In this document: piece after piece, positions 17,600 to 27,627 of the stretch | Layout of the letters: each line of letters opens with the position of its first letter | How positions within the stretch are numbered: position 1 is the stretch's first letter | Source: Flagellimonas aurea | GTDB taxonomy: Bacteria > Bacteroidota > Bacteroidia > Flavobacteriales > Flavobacteriaceae | Reading direction: 5' to 3' | Assembly (NCBI RefSeq): GCF_017313785.1 | Contig: NZ_JAFLNL010000005.1 | Coordinates: 124,001 to 188,000 of the forward strand | Length of the DNA stretch: 64,000 nucleotides | Made by a program: the position numbers and the translations under genes | Notes under the pieces: model-generated | Databases searched by the model: none | Told to the model about the DNA's origin: nothing | What the model saw: the letters and a program-made list of their open reading frames with translations, nothing else

Positions 17600-19849
17600 A
17601 TGATTCCAAAGACATTCAAAGAGGTCATAGACCTTGGTGACGGTAGGGAAATTTCTATCGAAACCGGAAAACTGGCAAAACAGGCCCACGGCTCTGTTGT
17701 TGTCCAATCTGGCAAGTGTATGCTATTGTGTACAGTTGTCTCCAATTACAAAGCGTCGGACGTGGACTTTTTGCCACTTACCGTAGATTATCGTGAAAAA
17801 TTTGCCGCAGCAGGACGTTACCCAGGTGGTTTCTTTAAAAGAGAGGCAAGACCAAGCGATGGTGAAGTATTGACCATGCGTTTGGTAGACAGGGTGTTGA
17901 GGCCCCTGTTCCCAAAGGATTACCACTCCGAAACTCAGGTAATGATTCAGTTGATGTCGCATGACGAAGACGTTATGCCAGATGCGATGGCCGGATTGGC
18001 CGCTTCAGCCGCCATTCAACTTTCGGATTTCCCGTTCGAATGTGCCATCTCAGAGGTCCGTGTAGGTAGGGTCAATGGTGAATTCATCATCAACCCGACC
18101 AGAGCACAACTTCTGGAGTCGGATATTGACATGATCATTGGTGCCTCTGCGGATTCTGTAATGATGGTAGAAGGTGAAATGAATGAAATTTCCGAAGAGG
18201 AAATGGTAGAAGCCATCAAATTTGCCCACGAAGCCATTAAAGTTCAATGTGCCGCGCAAGTAAAATTGGCCGAAGCTTTCGGTAAAAAAGAAGTTCGTGA
18301 ATACGAACCGGAAAACGAAGATGCCGACCTTGAAAAAAAGGTGTACGACCTTACTTATGATAAAGTGTATGCCGTTGCAAAAGCCGGTTCATCCAAGCAT
18401 GAGCGCAGTGCTGCCTTCGATGCTATCAAAGAAGAAGTAAAAGCTACGTTTACAGAAGAAGAATTGGAAGAGTTTGGAGATTTGGTTTCCAAATACTTCT
18501 ACAAGGCCGAAAAAGAGGCGGTCAGAAACCTTACTCTAGAGGAAGGACTCCGCTTGGACGGTCGTAAAACCACAGAAATTCGTCCCATCTGGTGCGAAAT
18601 CGATTATTTGCCATCCGTTCACGGTTCTGCCATATTTACAAGGGGTGAGACCCAAGCTTTGGCAACCGTAACTTTAGGTACTTCCAGAGAAGCCAACCAA
18701 ATAGATATGCCGTCTTTCGAAGGCGAGGAAACTTTCTATTTGCACTATAACTTCCCTCCTTTCTCAACAGGAGAGGCACGGCCAATCCGAGGTACATCCC
18801 GTAGGGAAGTAGGTCACGGTAACTTGGCGCAACGTGCTCTAAAAGGGATGATTCCAGCAGATTGCCCGTACACAGTTCGTGTAGTGTCCGAAGTATTGGA
18901 ATCCAACGGTTCCTCTTCCATGGCAACTGTATGTTCTGGAACCATGGCTCTTATGGATGCCGGGGTTCAATTGAAAAAACCTGTTTCAGGTATTGCAATG
19001 GGACTGATCACCAATACTGAAACTGGAAAATATGCCGTACTATCCGACATCTTGGGCGATGAAGATCACTTGGGAGACATGGACTTTAAAGTAACCGGTA
19101 CCGCAGATGGTATAACCGCTTGCCAAATGGACATTAAGGTAAAAGGACTTTCTTATGAAATCCTGGTAAAAGCTTTGATGCAGGCTAAAGACGGTAGATT
19201 GCACATTTTGGGCAAACTTACTGAGACCATTGAAGCTCCAAGACCAGAAGTGAAGTCTTACGCACCAAAAATTGTTACCCGAGTTATTCCTGGTGAATAC
19301 ATCGGAGCACTTATTGGAAAAGGAGGAGAAGTCATTCAAGAGCTTCAAAAAACAACTAAAACTACCATTGTTATCAACGAAGACCCAGAAACCGAGGAAG
19401 GCATTGTGGAAATTCTTGGTACCGATCAGGATGGAATCAACAAAGTATTGGCAAAAATCGATGCTTTGATGTTCAAACCTGAGGTTGGTAGCGTTTATGA
19501 AGTGAAAGTAATCAAGATGCTCGACTTTGGAGCTGTGGTAGAATATACCGAAGCTCCAGGGAACGAAGTATTGCTCCACGTATCCGAATTGGCATGGGAG
19601 CGCACCGAAAATGTATCCGATGTGGTAAACATGGGCGATGTTTTTGACGTAAAATACTTCGGTCTTGATCCAAGGACCAAAAAGGAAAAGGTTTCAAGAA
19701 AAGCCTTGTTGCCCAAACCTGAAGGATATCAAGAACGTCCACCGCGCAACGATAGAGGTGGTGATCGTGGTGACCGAAGAGGTGGTGGCGACCGACGTGG
19801 TGGCGACCGAAGAGGTGGTGATCGTGACAGAAAACCAAGAAGGGATTAG
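17600..19849 (+). CDS. pnp: Polyribonucleotide nucleotidyltransferase (PNPase)
   Basis: A 749-residue phosphorolytic 3'-5' exoribonuclease, core of RNA turnover. It has two RNase PH domains (about 10-215 and 315-545; the second carries [19 protein letters not shown] and [14 protein letters not shown]), a helical linker, a KH domain ([16 protein letters not shown], about residue 570) and an S1 domain (about 630-700, [20 protein letters not shown]). The C terminus ends in an unusual arginine/glycine/aspartate tail of about 35 residues with repeated GDRRGG units, probably an extra RNA- or protein-binding tail. It follows rpsO. Confidence 0.97.
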   Translation: MIPKTFKEVIDLGDGREISIETGKLAKQAHGSVVVQSGKCMLLCTVVSNYKASDVDFLPLTVDYREKFAAAGRYPGGFFKREARPSDGEVLTMRLVDRVLRPLFPKDYHSETQVMIQLMSHDEDVMPDAMAGLAASAAIQLSDFPFECAISEVRVGRVNGEFIINPTRAQLLESDIDMIIGASADSVMMVEGEMNEISEEEMVEAIKFAHEAIKVQCAAQVKLAEAFGKKEVREYEPENEDADLEKKVYDLTYDKVYAVAKAGSSKHERSAAFDAIKEEVKATFTEEELEEFGDLVSKYFYKAEKEAVRNLTLEEGLRLDGRKTTEIRPIWCEIDYLPSVHGSAIFTRGETQALATVTLGTSREANQIDMPSFEGEETFYLHYNFPPFSTGEARPIRGTSRREVGHGNLAQRALKGMIPADCPYTVRVVSEVLESNGSSSMATVCSGTMALMDAGVQLKKPVSGIAMGLITNTETGKYAVLSDILGDEDHLGDMDFKVTGTADGITACQMDIKVKGLSYEILVKALMQAKDGRLHILGKLTETIEAPRPEVKSYAPKIVTRVIPGEYIGALIGKGGEVIQELQKTTKTTIVINEDPETEEGIVEILGTDQDGINKVLAKIDALMFKPEVGSVYEVKVIKMLDFGAVVEYTEAPGNEVLLHVSELAWERTENVSDVVNMGDVFDVKYFGLDPRTKKEKVSRKALLPKPEGYQERPPRNDRGGDRGDRRGGGDRRGGDRRGGDRDRKPRRD

Positions 19850-19879
19850 TTTTAAAATAATCCTATTGTATAAAAACAG

Positions 19880-19912
19880 CCCCGGGGAACAACCTCGGGG
19901 TTTTGTTTTTTT
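19880..19912 (+). terminator. Terminator after pnp
   Basis: An 8-bp stem (19880-19887 with 19893-19900, starting CCCCG) with an AACAA loop is followed by TTTTGTTTTTTT. Confidence 0.85.
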
Positions 19913-19937
19913 AAAACTCAAAATCAAAATAGTACAA

Positions 19938-20013
19938 TGTCACTTCGGGCGCAGTCGAGAAGGTATTGTTTTCAAAACCTAAGAGTAAGGTCTCGACTGC
20001 GCTCGACCTGACA
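19938..20013. repeat. Inverted repeat of a dispersed flavobacterial type
   Basis: The left arm TGTCACTTCGGGCGCAGTCGAGA (about 19938-19960) is the near-perfect reverse complement of TCTCGACTGCGCTCGACCTGACA (19991-20013), with about 30 bases between. Elements with a GAGCGCAGTCGAGA core are found scattered between genes in many Flavobacteriia (general knowledge, not checked here). It sits in the 289-base gap between pnp and rpoD, which otherwise holds only the pnp terminator. Confidence 0.7.
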
Positions 20014-20138
20014 ACATATTAATCAATGGAAAATCAGACTTTTTAAAAAAAATGTAACCAAAATGTAACTTTTCAGTTTTTTGAACGTATAACCTATTGA
20101 GCTCCGGTTCACAAATTTAATTTGAAGGGATATTTTAG

Positions 20139-21002
20139 ATGAGACAGTTAAAGATTACAAAACAGGTTACCAACAGGGAAACCGCGTCGTTAGACAAGTA
20201 TTTGCAGGAGATTGGAAAGGTGGATTTGATTACCGCCGATGAAGAGGTAGAGTTGGCACAGCGAATCAAGGCGGGAGACCAGGTAGCTTTGGAAAAATTA
20301 ACAAAAGCCAACCTTAGGTTCGTTGTTTCTGTAGCAAAACAGTACCAAAACCAAGGGTTGACACTTCCTGATTTGATCAATGAAGGAAACTTGGGACTGA
20401 TCAAGGCAGCTCAACGCTTTGATGAAACCCGTGGATTTAAATTTATTTCTTACGCCGTTTGGTGGATTCGTCAATCTATTCTTCAGGCATTGGCCGAGCA
20501 GTCCCGTATTGTTCGTTTGCCATTGAACAAAATCGGTTCCATCAACAAGATCAACAAAACATTTGCTTTCTTGGAGCAAGCGCACGAGCGTCCGCCATCT
20601 GCAGAGGAAATTGCCAAAGAATTGGACATGACCGTGGAAGATGTAAAGCAATCCTTGAAAAACTCAGGTCGCCACGTATCCATGGATGCACCATTGATCG
20701 ATGGGGAGGATTCCAACCTATACGATGTATTGCGCAGTGGTGAGTCCCCTAACCCGGACAAGGAACTTTTGCACGATTCCCTTCGTACGGAAATCGAGCG
20801 TGCATTGGAGACCCTTACACCGCGTGAAGCTGATGTTATCAGACTTTACTTTGGTTTGGCAGGGCAACATTCCATGACCTTGGAAGAAATCGGTGAAACT
20901 TTTGACCTTACGAGGGAAAGGGTACGCCAAATCAAGGAAAAGGCAATTCGCAGGCTGAAACACACATCCAGAAGTAAGATTTTAAAGACATATTTGGGAT
21001 AA
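20139..21002 (+). CDS. rpoD: Primary RNA polymerase sigma factor of Bacteroidota type
   Basis: A 287-residue sigma-70 protein with regions 1.2-2 ([21 protein letters not shown] then [25 protein letters not shown] and the WWIRQSI 2.4 motif), region 3 and region 4.2 ([27 protein letters not shown]). It lacks the long acidic N-terminal region 1.1 and the non-conserved insert of proteobacterial RpoD. This short form is the known housekeeping sigma of Bacteroidota, which reads TTG/TAnnTTTG promoters rather than TTGACA/TATAAT, agreeing with the promoters seen in this window. It is a single gene, followed by a terminator about 120 bases on. Confidence 0.96.
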   Translation: MRQLKITKQVTNRETASLDKYLQEIGKVDLITADEEVELAQRIKAGDQVALEKLTKANLRFVVSVAKQYQNQGLTLPDLINEGNLGLIKAAQRFDETRGFKFISYAVWWIRQSILQALAEQSRIVRLPLNKIGSINKINKTFAFLEQAHERPPSAEEIAKELDMTVEDVKQSLKNSGRHVSMDAPLIDGEDSNLYDVLRSGESPNPDKELLHDSLRTEIERALETLTPREADVIRLYFGLAGQHSMTLEEIGETFDLTRERVRQIKEKAIRRLKHTSRSKILKTYLG

Positions 21003-21124
21003 GTGTAAAAAAACACCCTCTACATTACAGTTAAACTATCCTTAAATTTGATTTTTGGCAGGAAAGTTGTAATTTAGTAAGATATAACAGTTTATCATGA
21101 CTGTTCGTTTTTTGATTGATGAAT

Positions 21125-21153
21125 AAACTCCGGCTGATTACCGGAGTTTTTTT
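21125..21153 (+). terminator. Terminator downstream of rpoD
   Basis: Arms AAACTCCGG (21125-21133) and CCGGAGTTT (21141-21149) enclose a 7-base loop with a T run to 21153. The 277-base gap from rpoD to the permease gene holds nothing else convincing. Confidence 0.85.
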
Positions 21154-21279
21154 CGTTTATAAGGGTCCCTTTTTAATTCATCAACCCTCCATTTACCAAG
21201 CGGTAAATCCCAAACGGATTCCCCTGTTTCAGCTCATCGGCAACAATGTATCCAGAAAATTCTGTACAGTTTCAAACAG

Positions 21280-22611
21280 TTAATTTACAAATAGACTGAT
21301 TATCAATACTGAAATTATGGACGTTAGCCCAATGACCAAGGTTCCCAAACTGTGGAGTTTATAGCCTTTGGCAATGTTCATTCCGCTCATTTGGGTCACC
21401 ACCCAAAAAAAACTATCATTGGCGTGGGAAACCACCATGGACCCCGCCCCTATCGAAATCACCAATAGCGCTTTGTCCATTTCTGTAGCAAATCCAAGGC
21501 TCCCCATCATAGGAAACACAATGGAAGCTGCTGTGATCAACGCCACGGTGGATGACCCTTGTGCCAGTTTTATGGCCGATGCAATCAAAAAGGGAAGAAA
21601 AAAACTAAGGTTTAAATCGCTCAACGCATCTCCCATCACACCCGCTATCCCAGAATTTTGAAGCATCTTTCCAAAAACGCCACCAGCTCCCGTAATCAAT
21701 AAAATATTGGCGGAATCCTTTAATGCCTTTCCAACCCATCCATCTGTAGAAATCAATTCCTTGTTCAGTTTTTTGGGCAGCGTAAAGGCCAGAAGCATTC
21801 CAATGACCAACGCAATTACGGGTTCTCCCAAAAACATTAGAAATGATTGCCATGATGCGATTTCCTCCACTGGGATTATCCGTAACCTGGAATTGATCAT
21901 GATCAAAACAATGGGTACCACAATGGGCAATGATGCTTTGAATGCCGAAGGCGCAGTTTTCATCCGAAGGTCGATACTTTCTTGGGAAACATCCGGGTTT
22001 GGATCAATATAAGTGCGAGCAGCAAACTTCGTGGCGAACAACAATGCCATAATAAGCGCAACGATACTAATGGGAATGGCCAAGGCCAGGACAAGACCTA
22101 AATCAGCGTTTAGAATACCAGCCGCCGCTATGGGCCCAGGAGTGGGAGGCACCAAATTGTGGGCAATGGTAAGGCCCATTGCCAGCGCAATAGCTGAACC
22201 TGCCAAACTGATTCCTGCTTTTTTGGACAGACTTTTATTCAACGGGGACAGTAAGATGAAACCGCTATCCGCAAAAACGGGTATGGATACAAAATATCCC
22301 AATATTCCCATGGCCGTGGGCACTCGTTTCTTTCCCACCAGTTTGATGACCGCTTCGGCCAGTGCATAGGCCCCGCCCGTATTTTCCAGAAATGCACCAA
22401 TGATCACACCAAAGATGATCACCAAACCTATTTTTCCCAGTGTTCCCCCAAATCCATCGTTTATGGTCTGCAAAATAAGTTGATAGTCCATCCCCGCGGC
22501 AAAACCAAAAAATATGGCTACCACAAAAAGTGCTAAAAACGGATGCAGGCGCAAATAATTGATCAAGCCAATAATAAGGGCTATGCTCAACAACAAATAA
22601 ACTACTAACAT
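21280..22611 (-). CDS. GntP-family gluconate/sugar-acid:H+ symporter
   Basis: A 443-residue inner membrane permease with about 12-14 hydrophobic segments. It shows the GntP signature pieces GLTIAHNLVPPTPGPIAAAGIL (about residues 165-186), LAQGSSTVALITAASI and VSHANDSFFWVV, which occur in gluconate, idonate and related aldonate transporters. It is the downstream partner of a sugar-acid dehydratase gene 25 bases away, so it probably imports the aldonate that the dehydratase uses. The substrate (gluconate, arabinonate, xylonate or similar) cannot be fixed from sequence. Confidence 0.9.
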   Translation of the reverse strand: MLVVYLLLSIALIIGLINYLRLHPFLALFVVAIFFGFAAGMDYQLILQTINDGFGGTLGKIGLVIIFGVIIGAFLENTGGAYALAEAVIKLVGKKRVPTAMGILGYFVSIPVFADSGFILLSPLNKSLSKKAGISLAGSAIALAMGLTIAHNLVPPTPGPIAAAGILNADLGLVLALAIPISIVALIMALLFATKFAARTYIDPNPDVSQESIDLRMKTAPSAFKASLPIVVPIVLIMINSRLRIIPVEEIASWQSFLMFLGEPVIALVIGMLLAFTLPKKLNKELISTDGWVGKALKDSANILLITGAGGVFGKMLQNSGIAGVMGDALSDLNLSFFLPFLIASAIKLAQGSSTVALITAASIVFPMMGSLGFATEMDKALLVISIGAGSMVVSHANDSFFWVVTQMSGMNIAKGYKLHSLGTLVIGLTSIISVLIISLFVN

Positions 22612-22636
22612 GGTCGGTTATTTAAAGTTAGGATGG

Positions 22637-24358
22637 TCAATGCAAATCTCCCTTTACCTCACTGCCAGAGCCTCCCACCAAAATATCAAAATCGGCACCC
22701 TTGTCGGCTTGCTCTACATGGTTCAGGTAAATTTTCACATAACCTCTATCGGTATGGGGCTGGGGCGGTTTCCAAGCCGCTCTTCTTTCAGCCAGTTCTT
22801 CTTCCGTAACATCCAGATGTAATTTCCTATTTTCCACATCCAGTTCGATGTAATCTCCATCTTTAACCAAAGCCAAGGTCCCACCGATGGCCGCTTCGGG
22901 TGACACGTGGAGCACCACGGTACCATAAGCCGTTCCACTCATCCGTCCATCTGAAATTCGGACCATATCCTTCACGCCCTGCATGATCAATTTTTCTGGA
23001 AGGTCCACATTGCCCACCTCGGGCATACCAGGGTAACCTTTGGGTCCCACATTCTGCAGAACGATTACACTATTGGCATCTATGTCCAGATCAGGGTCGT
23101 CCACACGGGCATGGTAATCGTCCATACTGGTAAAGACCACTGCTTTGCCACGGTGCTTCATCAATTCAGGAGTGGCTGCAGAAGGTTTAATAACGGCTCC
23201 ATTTTCGCATAGATTTCCTTTTAAAACTGCGATTCCAGCATCCTTTTGAAAGGGAGCATCCATTTTGGCAATGACCTCTTCGTTATAGCAAGTGGATTTT
23301 TCGCAATTCTCATGAAGGCTCTTGCCGTTGACCGTTATGGTTTTATGCAATTTTGATTTCAATTCCTTCAAGACTACAGGAAGACCTCCTGCATAAAAAT
23401 AATCTTCCATCAAATGTTTGCCGGAAGGCATAAGATTGACCAGCAATGGAATTTTACTTCCGATTTCATCAAAATCCTCCAATTTTAAAGGAACTCCAAT
23501 CCTGCCCGCTATGGCCAGTAAATGGACAATCAAGTTTGTGGAGCCTCCCACGGCTGCATTGACCACTATTGCATTTTCAAAAGCTTCTCGGGTCAATATT
23601 TTGGATAGCTTCAAATCTTCATTGACCATTTCCACGATTTTTCTCCCGGAAAGCTGTGCCATTACCTTTTTTCGGGCATCGACCGCGGGGATTGCGGATG
23701 CACCGGGCAATGTGAGTCCCAGGGCTTCTGCCATGGTGGCCATCGTTGAAGCCGTCCCCATGGTATTGCAATGGCCAGCGCTACGTGCCGCACATATTTC
23801 AGCCTCCAAAAAGTCTTCCTCGGTAAATTTGTCCCGTTTTTTCTTCTCCTTTATCATCCAATTAAAGGAACCGGAACCTATTTCCCCTCCACGGAATTTT
23901 CCATTCAACATGGGGCCTCCGGGCACCACAATGGTGGGTAGGTCCACACTGCAAGCTCCCATAATGGTCGAAGGGGTCGTCTTGTCACAACCTGTTAACA
24001 AAACAATTCCGTCCAATGGGTTCGCGCGTATGGATTCCTCAACGTCCATACTGGCCAAGTTTCGGAAAAGCATGGTCGTAGGCCTCATAATGGTCTCTCC
24101 GAGGGACATTACTGGGAATTCCAAAGGAAATCCGCCTGCTTCCAATACGCCCTTTTTTACGATTTCTGCAAACTCTCGCAAATGGCCGTTGCAAGGGGTG
24201 AGTTCCGACCAGGTGTTACAAATCCCAATTACGGGTTTTCCTTGAAACATGTCGTTGGGATACCCCTGGTTACGAAGCCAAGAACGATGCACAAAACCCA
24301 TTTTGTCATTGGTGCCAAACCATTCTTTGCTCCGAAGGTCTTCTTTATTTTTCTTCAT
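22637..24358 (-). CDS. IlvD/Edd-family sugar-acid dehydratase (L-arabinonate-type)
   Basis: A 573-residue Fe-S dehydratase that removes water from an aldonate to give a 2-keto-3-deoxy acid. The three cluster-ligand cysteines are visible: NTWSELTPCNGH, LLTGCDKTTPS and SAGHCNTMGTAS. The N terminus (RSKEWFG then HRSWLRNQGYP), the KGYPGMPEVGN motif and the C-terminal EQADKGADFDILVGGSG region resemble L-arabinonate/D-xylonate dehydratases more than biosynthetic IlvD. The GntP-type permease downstream and the absence of ilv genes support catabolism. The alternative, dihydroxyacid dehydratase of branched-chain amino acid synthesis, is less likely. Confidence 0.85.
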   Translation of the reverse strand: MKKNKEDLRSKEWFGTNDKMGFVHRSWLRNQGYPNDMFQGKPVIGICNTWSELTPCNGHLREFAEIVKKGVLEAGGFPLEFPVMSLGETIMRPTTMLFRNLASMDVEESIRANPLDGIVLLTGCDKTTPSTIMGACSVDLPTIVVPGGPMLNGKFRGGEIGSGSFNWMIKEKKKRDKFTEEDFLEAEICAARSAGHCNTMGTASTMATMAEALGLTLPGASAIPAVDARKKVMAQLSGRKIVEMVNEDLKLSKILTREAFENAIVVNAAVGGSTNLIVHLLAIAGRIGVPLKLEDFDEIGSKIPLLVNLMPSGKHLMEDYFYAGGLPVVLKELKSKLHKTITVNGKSLHENCEKSTCYNEEVIAKMDAPFQKDAGIAVLKGNLCENGAVIKPSAATPELMKHRGKAVVFTSMDDYHARVDDPDLDIDANSVIVLQNVGPKGYPGMPEVGNVDLPEKLIMQGVKDMVRISDGRMSGTAYGTVVLHVSPEAAIGGTLALVKDGDYIELDVENRKLHLDVTEEELAERRAAWKPPQPHTDRGYVKIYLNHVEQADKGADFDILVGGSGSEVKGDLH

Positions 24359-24564
24359 TTTTAATTTGATAAACGCAATCGATTGCGGTGAAAATAATAA
24401 AATTTACCGTCTCCTATGAAGCCATAATGTATTTTTCACAAAAAAGTGATTTAAAATTTTATACATCCATTTCCTTCAGGTTAAAATAATAATGAGTTAT
24501 TAATTAATTGGCTACCTTTCTTGTTCAAACATTTTTGACATAAAAGACATACATTCCACCTAAC

Positions 24565-25833
24565 ATGAAAAGAACATTTCTCTCCATTTTGATGATAACT
24601 GGTTTTATATCAGCAGGTATAAGTCAGGTTAATTCTGATAACGTAGTTCAAGAAGCGGCAAAGACCAGATTGGATTCCACCTTGCAAAGCTTTGTGAAAA
24701 ACGGTGAAGTGGCCGGAGCATCGGCTTTAATCTATGAAAAGGGAAAAGAAGTCTATTTCAACGCATTTGGTTATGCCGATTTGGCAAACAAAGTACCCAT
24801 GAAGCGCAACACATTGGTGCAGATATATTCCATGACCAAACCTATTACGGGAACCGCTTTGATGACATTGTATGATGAAGGTAAGTTTCAATTGGACGAC
24901 CCGTTGGAAAAATATGCTCCCGAATTTGCCAACATGAAAGTGTACCAAGGGGTGGACTCCGATGGTGAGATGATACTCGAACCCTTGAACCGACCGATTA
25001 CCATCCGTGACATTACACGCCATACGGCGGGGTTTTCTACCCGGGACGATATTCCAGGGTATAGTGAGGCCTTAAAAGAAGCAGACCCGTTCAACTGGGA
25101 GAATACCTTGCCCCAAATGGCAGAAAAATTGGGAAGCGTACCTCTATGGTTCCAGCCCGAAGCCAAATGGGAATATGGTCCTTCGGTCGATGTGCAAGCA
25201 TTTTTGGTGGAGCGGATTTCCGGTCAACCGTATCAGGAATATGTCCGTGAGCATGTTCTTGACCCCTTGAAAATGACAGATACCCGCTACGTAGTACCAG
25301 AGGATGACCGTTACAGAATGTCATCGGCTTATCGTAAAACTGAAATGGGTGAATTGAACCAATCCCCCAACGAAGAAGCGCATGCATTCAATTATAAAAA
25401 ATGGCCACTGACCCCTGGTGGTTGGGGATTGACTTCCACACTTGACGATTATATGCGCTTTGCCAGAATGTTGGTCAACGAGGGAAACTTGGAGGGAGCG
25501 GAAATTCTTGAACCAGAAACCGTGGAGTTGATGTCCACCAACCATTTGGATGAAAACATAACGGAAAGGTCGTGGTTGCCCAGCAAGGGACAAGTAGGCT
25601 TCGGGATAGATTTTGCCGTTCGGCTTCGTGCCCCTGCCTCCGTTGAAGAGAACTACGGGGTTGTCGGAGAATTCTTTTGGGACGGAGCGGCGAGCACCTT
25701 GTTTTGGGTAGATCCCGTAAATGAATTAACGGCGGTGTTCTTCGTGCAAATTTTTCCTTACAACGGCTCTCTTCATAAAAGGTTCCGTGATGCGGTCTAT
25801 GGTCCGGTCCAAATAAATACGGGTTCGGAATAG
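24565..25833 (+). CDS. Secreted serine hydrolase of the beta-lactamase/esterase VIII (S12) family
   Basis: A 422-residue protein with a signal peptide (MKRTFLSILMITGFISAGIS). The S-x-x-K nucleophile motif is SMTK at about residue 90. A Tyr motif is seen in WEYGPSVDV, where YxN of true beta-lactamases is replaced by YGPS. The third motif is WDGA (FFWDGAAST) in place of K/HTG. This pattern is usual in family VIII carboxylesterases and uncharacterised S12 hydrolases rather than resistance beta-lactamases. It acts in the periplasm or outside. No operon partner is obvious. Confidence 0.82.
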   Translation: MKRTFLSILMITGFISAGISQVNSDNVVQEAAKTRLDSTLQSFVKNGEVAGASALIYEKGKEVYFNAFGYADLANKVPMKRNTLVQIYSMTKPITGTALMTLYDEGKFQLDDPLEKYAPEFANMKVYQGVDSDGEMILEPLNRPITIRDITRHTAGFSTRDDIPGYSEALKEADPFNWENTLPQMAEKLGSVPLWFQPEAKWEYGPSVDVQAFLVERISGQPYQEYVREHVLDPLKMTDTRYVVPEDDRYRMSSAYRKTEMGELNQSPNEEAHAFNYKKWPLTPGGWGLTSTLDDYMRFARMLVNEGNLEGAEILEPETVELMSTNHLDENITERSWLPSKGQVGFGIDFAVRLRAPASVEENYGVVGEFFWDGAASTLFWVDPVNELTAVFFVQIFPYNGSLHKRFRDAVYGPVQINTGSE

Positions 25834-25869
25834 ACCATTGGCAAATAAGGAATTGCCCTCACATTTCAT

Positions 25870-25877
25870 TATCTTTG
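25870..25877 (+). promoter_or_regulatory. -7 element ahead of rpe-ypdA
   Basis: TATCTTTG matches TAnnTTTG and lies 22 bases before the rpe ATG. TTG triplets exist at 14 and 29 bases upstream, so the -33 box is uncertain. Confidence 0.45.
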
Positions 25878-25899
25878 TAGAGAACGAGTTGATTCTTAC

Positions 25900-26559
25900 A
25901 TGAGCAAAAAAATTATTGCACCTTCCTTATTGGCTTCGGATTTTGCCAATTTGCAACAGGAAATAGAAATGGTGAACCAAAGCGATGCCGACTGGTTCCA
26001 TTTAGATGTGATGGACGGTGTGTTCGTGCCCAACATTTCCTTTGGAATGCCCGTGATACAGGCCATTGCCAAACATGCAAAAAAACCGTTGGACACTCAT
26101 TTAATGATTGTTGACCCTGACAGGTACATTAAAACTTTCGGTGATTTGGGGGTAGACCACTTGACCGTTCATTATGAAGCATGTCCACATTTGCACCGAA
26201 CCTTACAAGCCATAAAAGCTGAAGGCATGAAAGCTGGGGTAGCCATTAACCCGCATACTTCCATAAAATTGTTGGAGGACACCATTCAAGATATCGACAT
26301 TGTAATCGTAATGAGCGTAAATCCAGGTTTTGGAGGACAATCCTTTATTGAAAACACCTATCAAAAAATAGCTGACCTCAAGGAACTCATCAACCGTAAG
26401 AATGCGAGTACCTTAATCGAAATTGATGGTGGAGTTAACGCCGATAACGCGAAAAAGCTGGTCGACCATGGTGCGGATGTTTTGGTGGCCGGAAGTTTTG
26501 TTTTTAAAAGTCCCGACCCTGCCGAAACCATAAAAAAATTAAAAGAAGAAATAGCCTAA
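25900..26559 (+). CDS. rpe: Ribulose-phosphate 3-epimerase
   Basis: A 219-residue TIM-barrel enzyme that interconverts ribulose-5-phosphate and xylulose-5-phosphate in the pentose phosphate pathway. Motifs: IAPSLLASDFANL, DWFHLDVMDGVFVPNISFG (metal His and Asp), THLMIVDPD, VMSVNPGFGGQSF and IDGGVN plus VAGSFVF for phosphate binding. Length is standard. Its stop overlaps the next ATG as TAATG, so ypdA is translationally coupled. Confidence 0.97.
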   Translation: MSKKIIAPSLLASDFANLQQEIEMVNQSDADWFHLDVMDGVFVPNISFGMPVIQAIAKHAKKPLDTHLMIVDPDRYIKTFGDLGVDHLTVHYEACPHLHRTLQAIKAEGMKAGVAINPHTSIKLLEDTIQDIDIVIVMSVNPGFGGQSFIENTYQKIADLKELINRKNASTLIEIDGGVNADNAKKLVDHGADVLVAGSFVFKSPDPAETIKKLKEEIA

Positions 26560-27545
26560 TGCAGAAGTTTGATGTAGTCATCATTGGAGGCGGGCCCATT
26601 GGAATAGCTTGTGGTCTTGAGGCGAAAAAGCAAGGACTCACCTACATTATCATTGAAAAAGGACCAATTGTAAACTCGCTGTTCAATTATCCCGTGAACA
26701 TGCAATTTTTCTCCTCTTCCGAAAAGTTGGAGATAGACGAGATACCGTTCATAAGTAAAGAGGCCAAACCCAAACGCAACGAAGCTTTGGAATACTATCG
26801 CAGAATCGTGACCTCCAACAAGCTCAATATTCATCTTTTTGAAAAGGTGCTGGATACCGAAAAACAAGGAGAAAGCTTTTTGGTCAAAACTGATAAAGAT
26901 GAGTACCGAGCAAAAAATGTAGTCGTGGCCACTGGCTTCTACGACCTGCCCAACACCATGAATGTTCCAGGAGAGGAATTGCCCAAGGTATCCCATTATT
27001 ATAACGACCCACATTTTTACGCAAGTCAAAAATTAGTTGTGGTCGGTGCTAGTAACTCCGCCATAGATGCTGCTTTGGAATGTTGGCGAAAAGGTGCCGA
27101 AGTCACTTTGGTAATCCGCGGCCCCGAGGTCGGTCCACGCGTAAAATATTGGGTACGCCCAGATATCATCAACCGTATTGAGGAAGGCAGCATTAAAGCA
27201 TACTACAATTCCATCGTCAAGGAAATAAAGCCCCATGAAATCGTTATCAATTCCCCAGAAGGCGAAATTGTACTGGAAAACGATTTTGTACTGGCATTGA
27301 CCGGCTACAAACCAAATTTTGCGTTCTTGGAGAAACTGGGCATCGAACTCTCCAACGACCCAAAAAGGTTACCTAAGTATGACCCAGCAACCATGGAGAC
27401 CAATGTGGACAGCCTATTCTTGGCAGGTGTGATTTGCGGCGGAATGGAAACCCATAAATGGTTTATCGAAAATTCTCGGATTCATGCTCCAATTATCATG
27501 AATGCCATAAAGCATAAGATGCAATCAGTAGAAGAGGAATCTTGA
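26559..27545 (+). CDS. ypdA: YpdA-family NADPH:thiol-disulfide reductase (bacillithiol disulfide reductase type)
   Basis: A 328-residue flavoprotein with an N-terminal FAD-binding loop (VVIIGGGPIGIACGLEAKK), a central NADPH-binding loop (VVVGASNSAIDAALECWRKG) and a C-terminal ALTGYKPN segment. The family reduces oxidised bacillithiol in Firmicutes and is also present in Bacteroidota that make bacillithiol. No CxxC redox pair of the thioredoxin-reductase type is present, as expected for YpdA. It overlaps rpe by one base; the epimerase feeds the pentose phosphate route that supplies NADPH. Confidence 0.88.
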   Translation: MQKFDVVIIGGGPIGIACGLEAKKQGLTYIIIEKGPIVNSLFNYPVNMQFFSSSEKLEIDEIPFISKEAKPKRNEALEYYRRIVTSNKLNIHLFEKVLDTEKQGESFLVKTDKDEYRAKNVVVATGFYDLPNTMNVPGEELPKVSHYYNDPHFYASQKLVVVGASNSAIDAALECWRKGAEVTLVIRGPEVGPRVKYWVRPDIINRIEEGSIKAYYNSIVKEIKPHEIVINSPEGEIVLENDFVLALTGYKPNFAFLEKLGIELSNDPKRLPKYDPATMETNVDSLFLAGVICGGMETHKWFIENSRIHAPIIMNAIKHKMQSVEEES

Positions 27546-27627
27546 TTTGGGTCAACATTTGCAGCTTTTCAGAAAAGGCTTCCTTCTATATATGATTATC
27601 TTTAAGAGAATCTGAAAAAGCTTTCAA

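Noticed and set aside
21095..21124. Nine-codon frame MTVRFLIDE before the rpoD-side terminator, sharing its first codons with the 40-codon ORF at 3872
   Set aside because: It is too short and lacks a consensus promoter; the shared start ATGACTGTT can be chance.
24565..25833. Beta-lactamase conferring resistance
   Set aside because: The YxN and KTG motifs of true class C enzymes are replaced by YGPS and WDGA, pointing to an esterase-type hydrolase.
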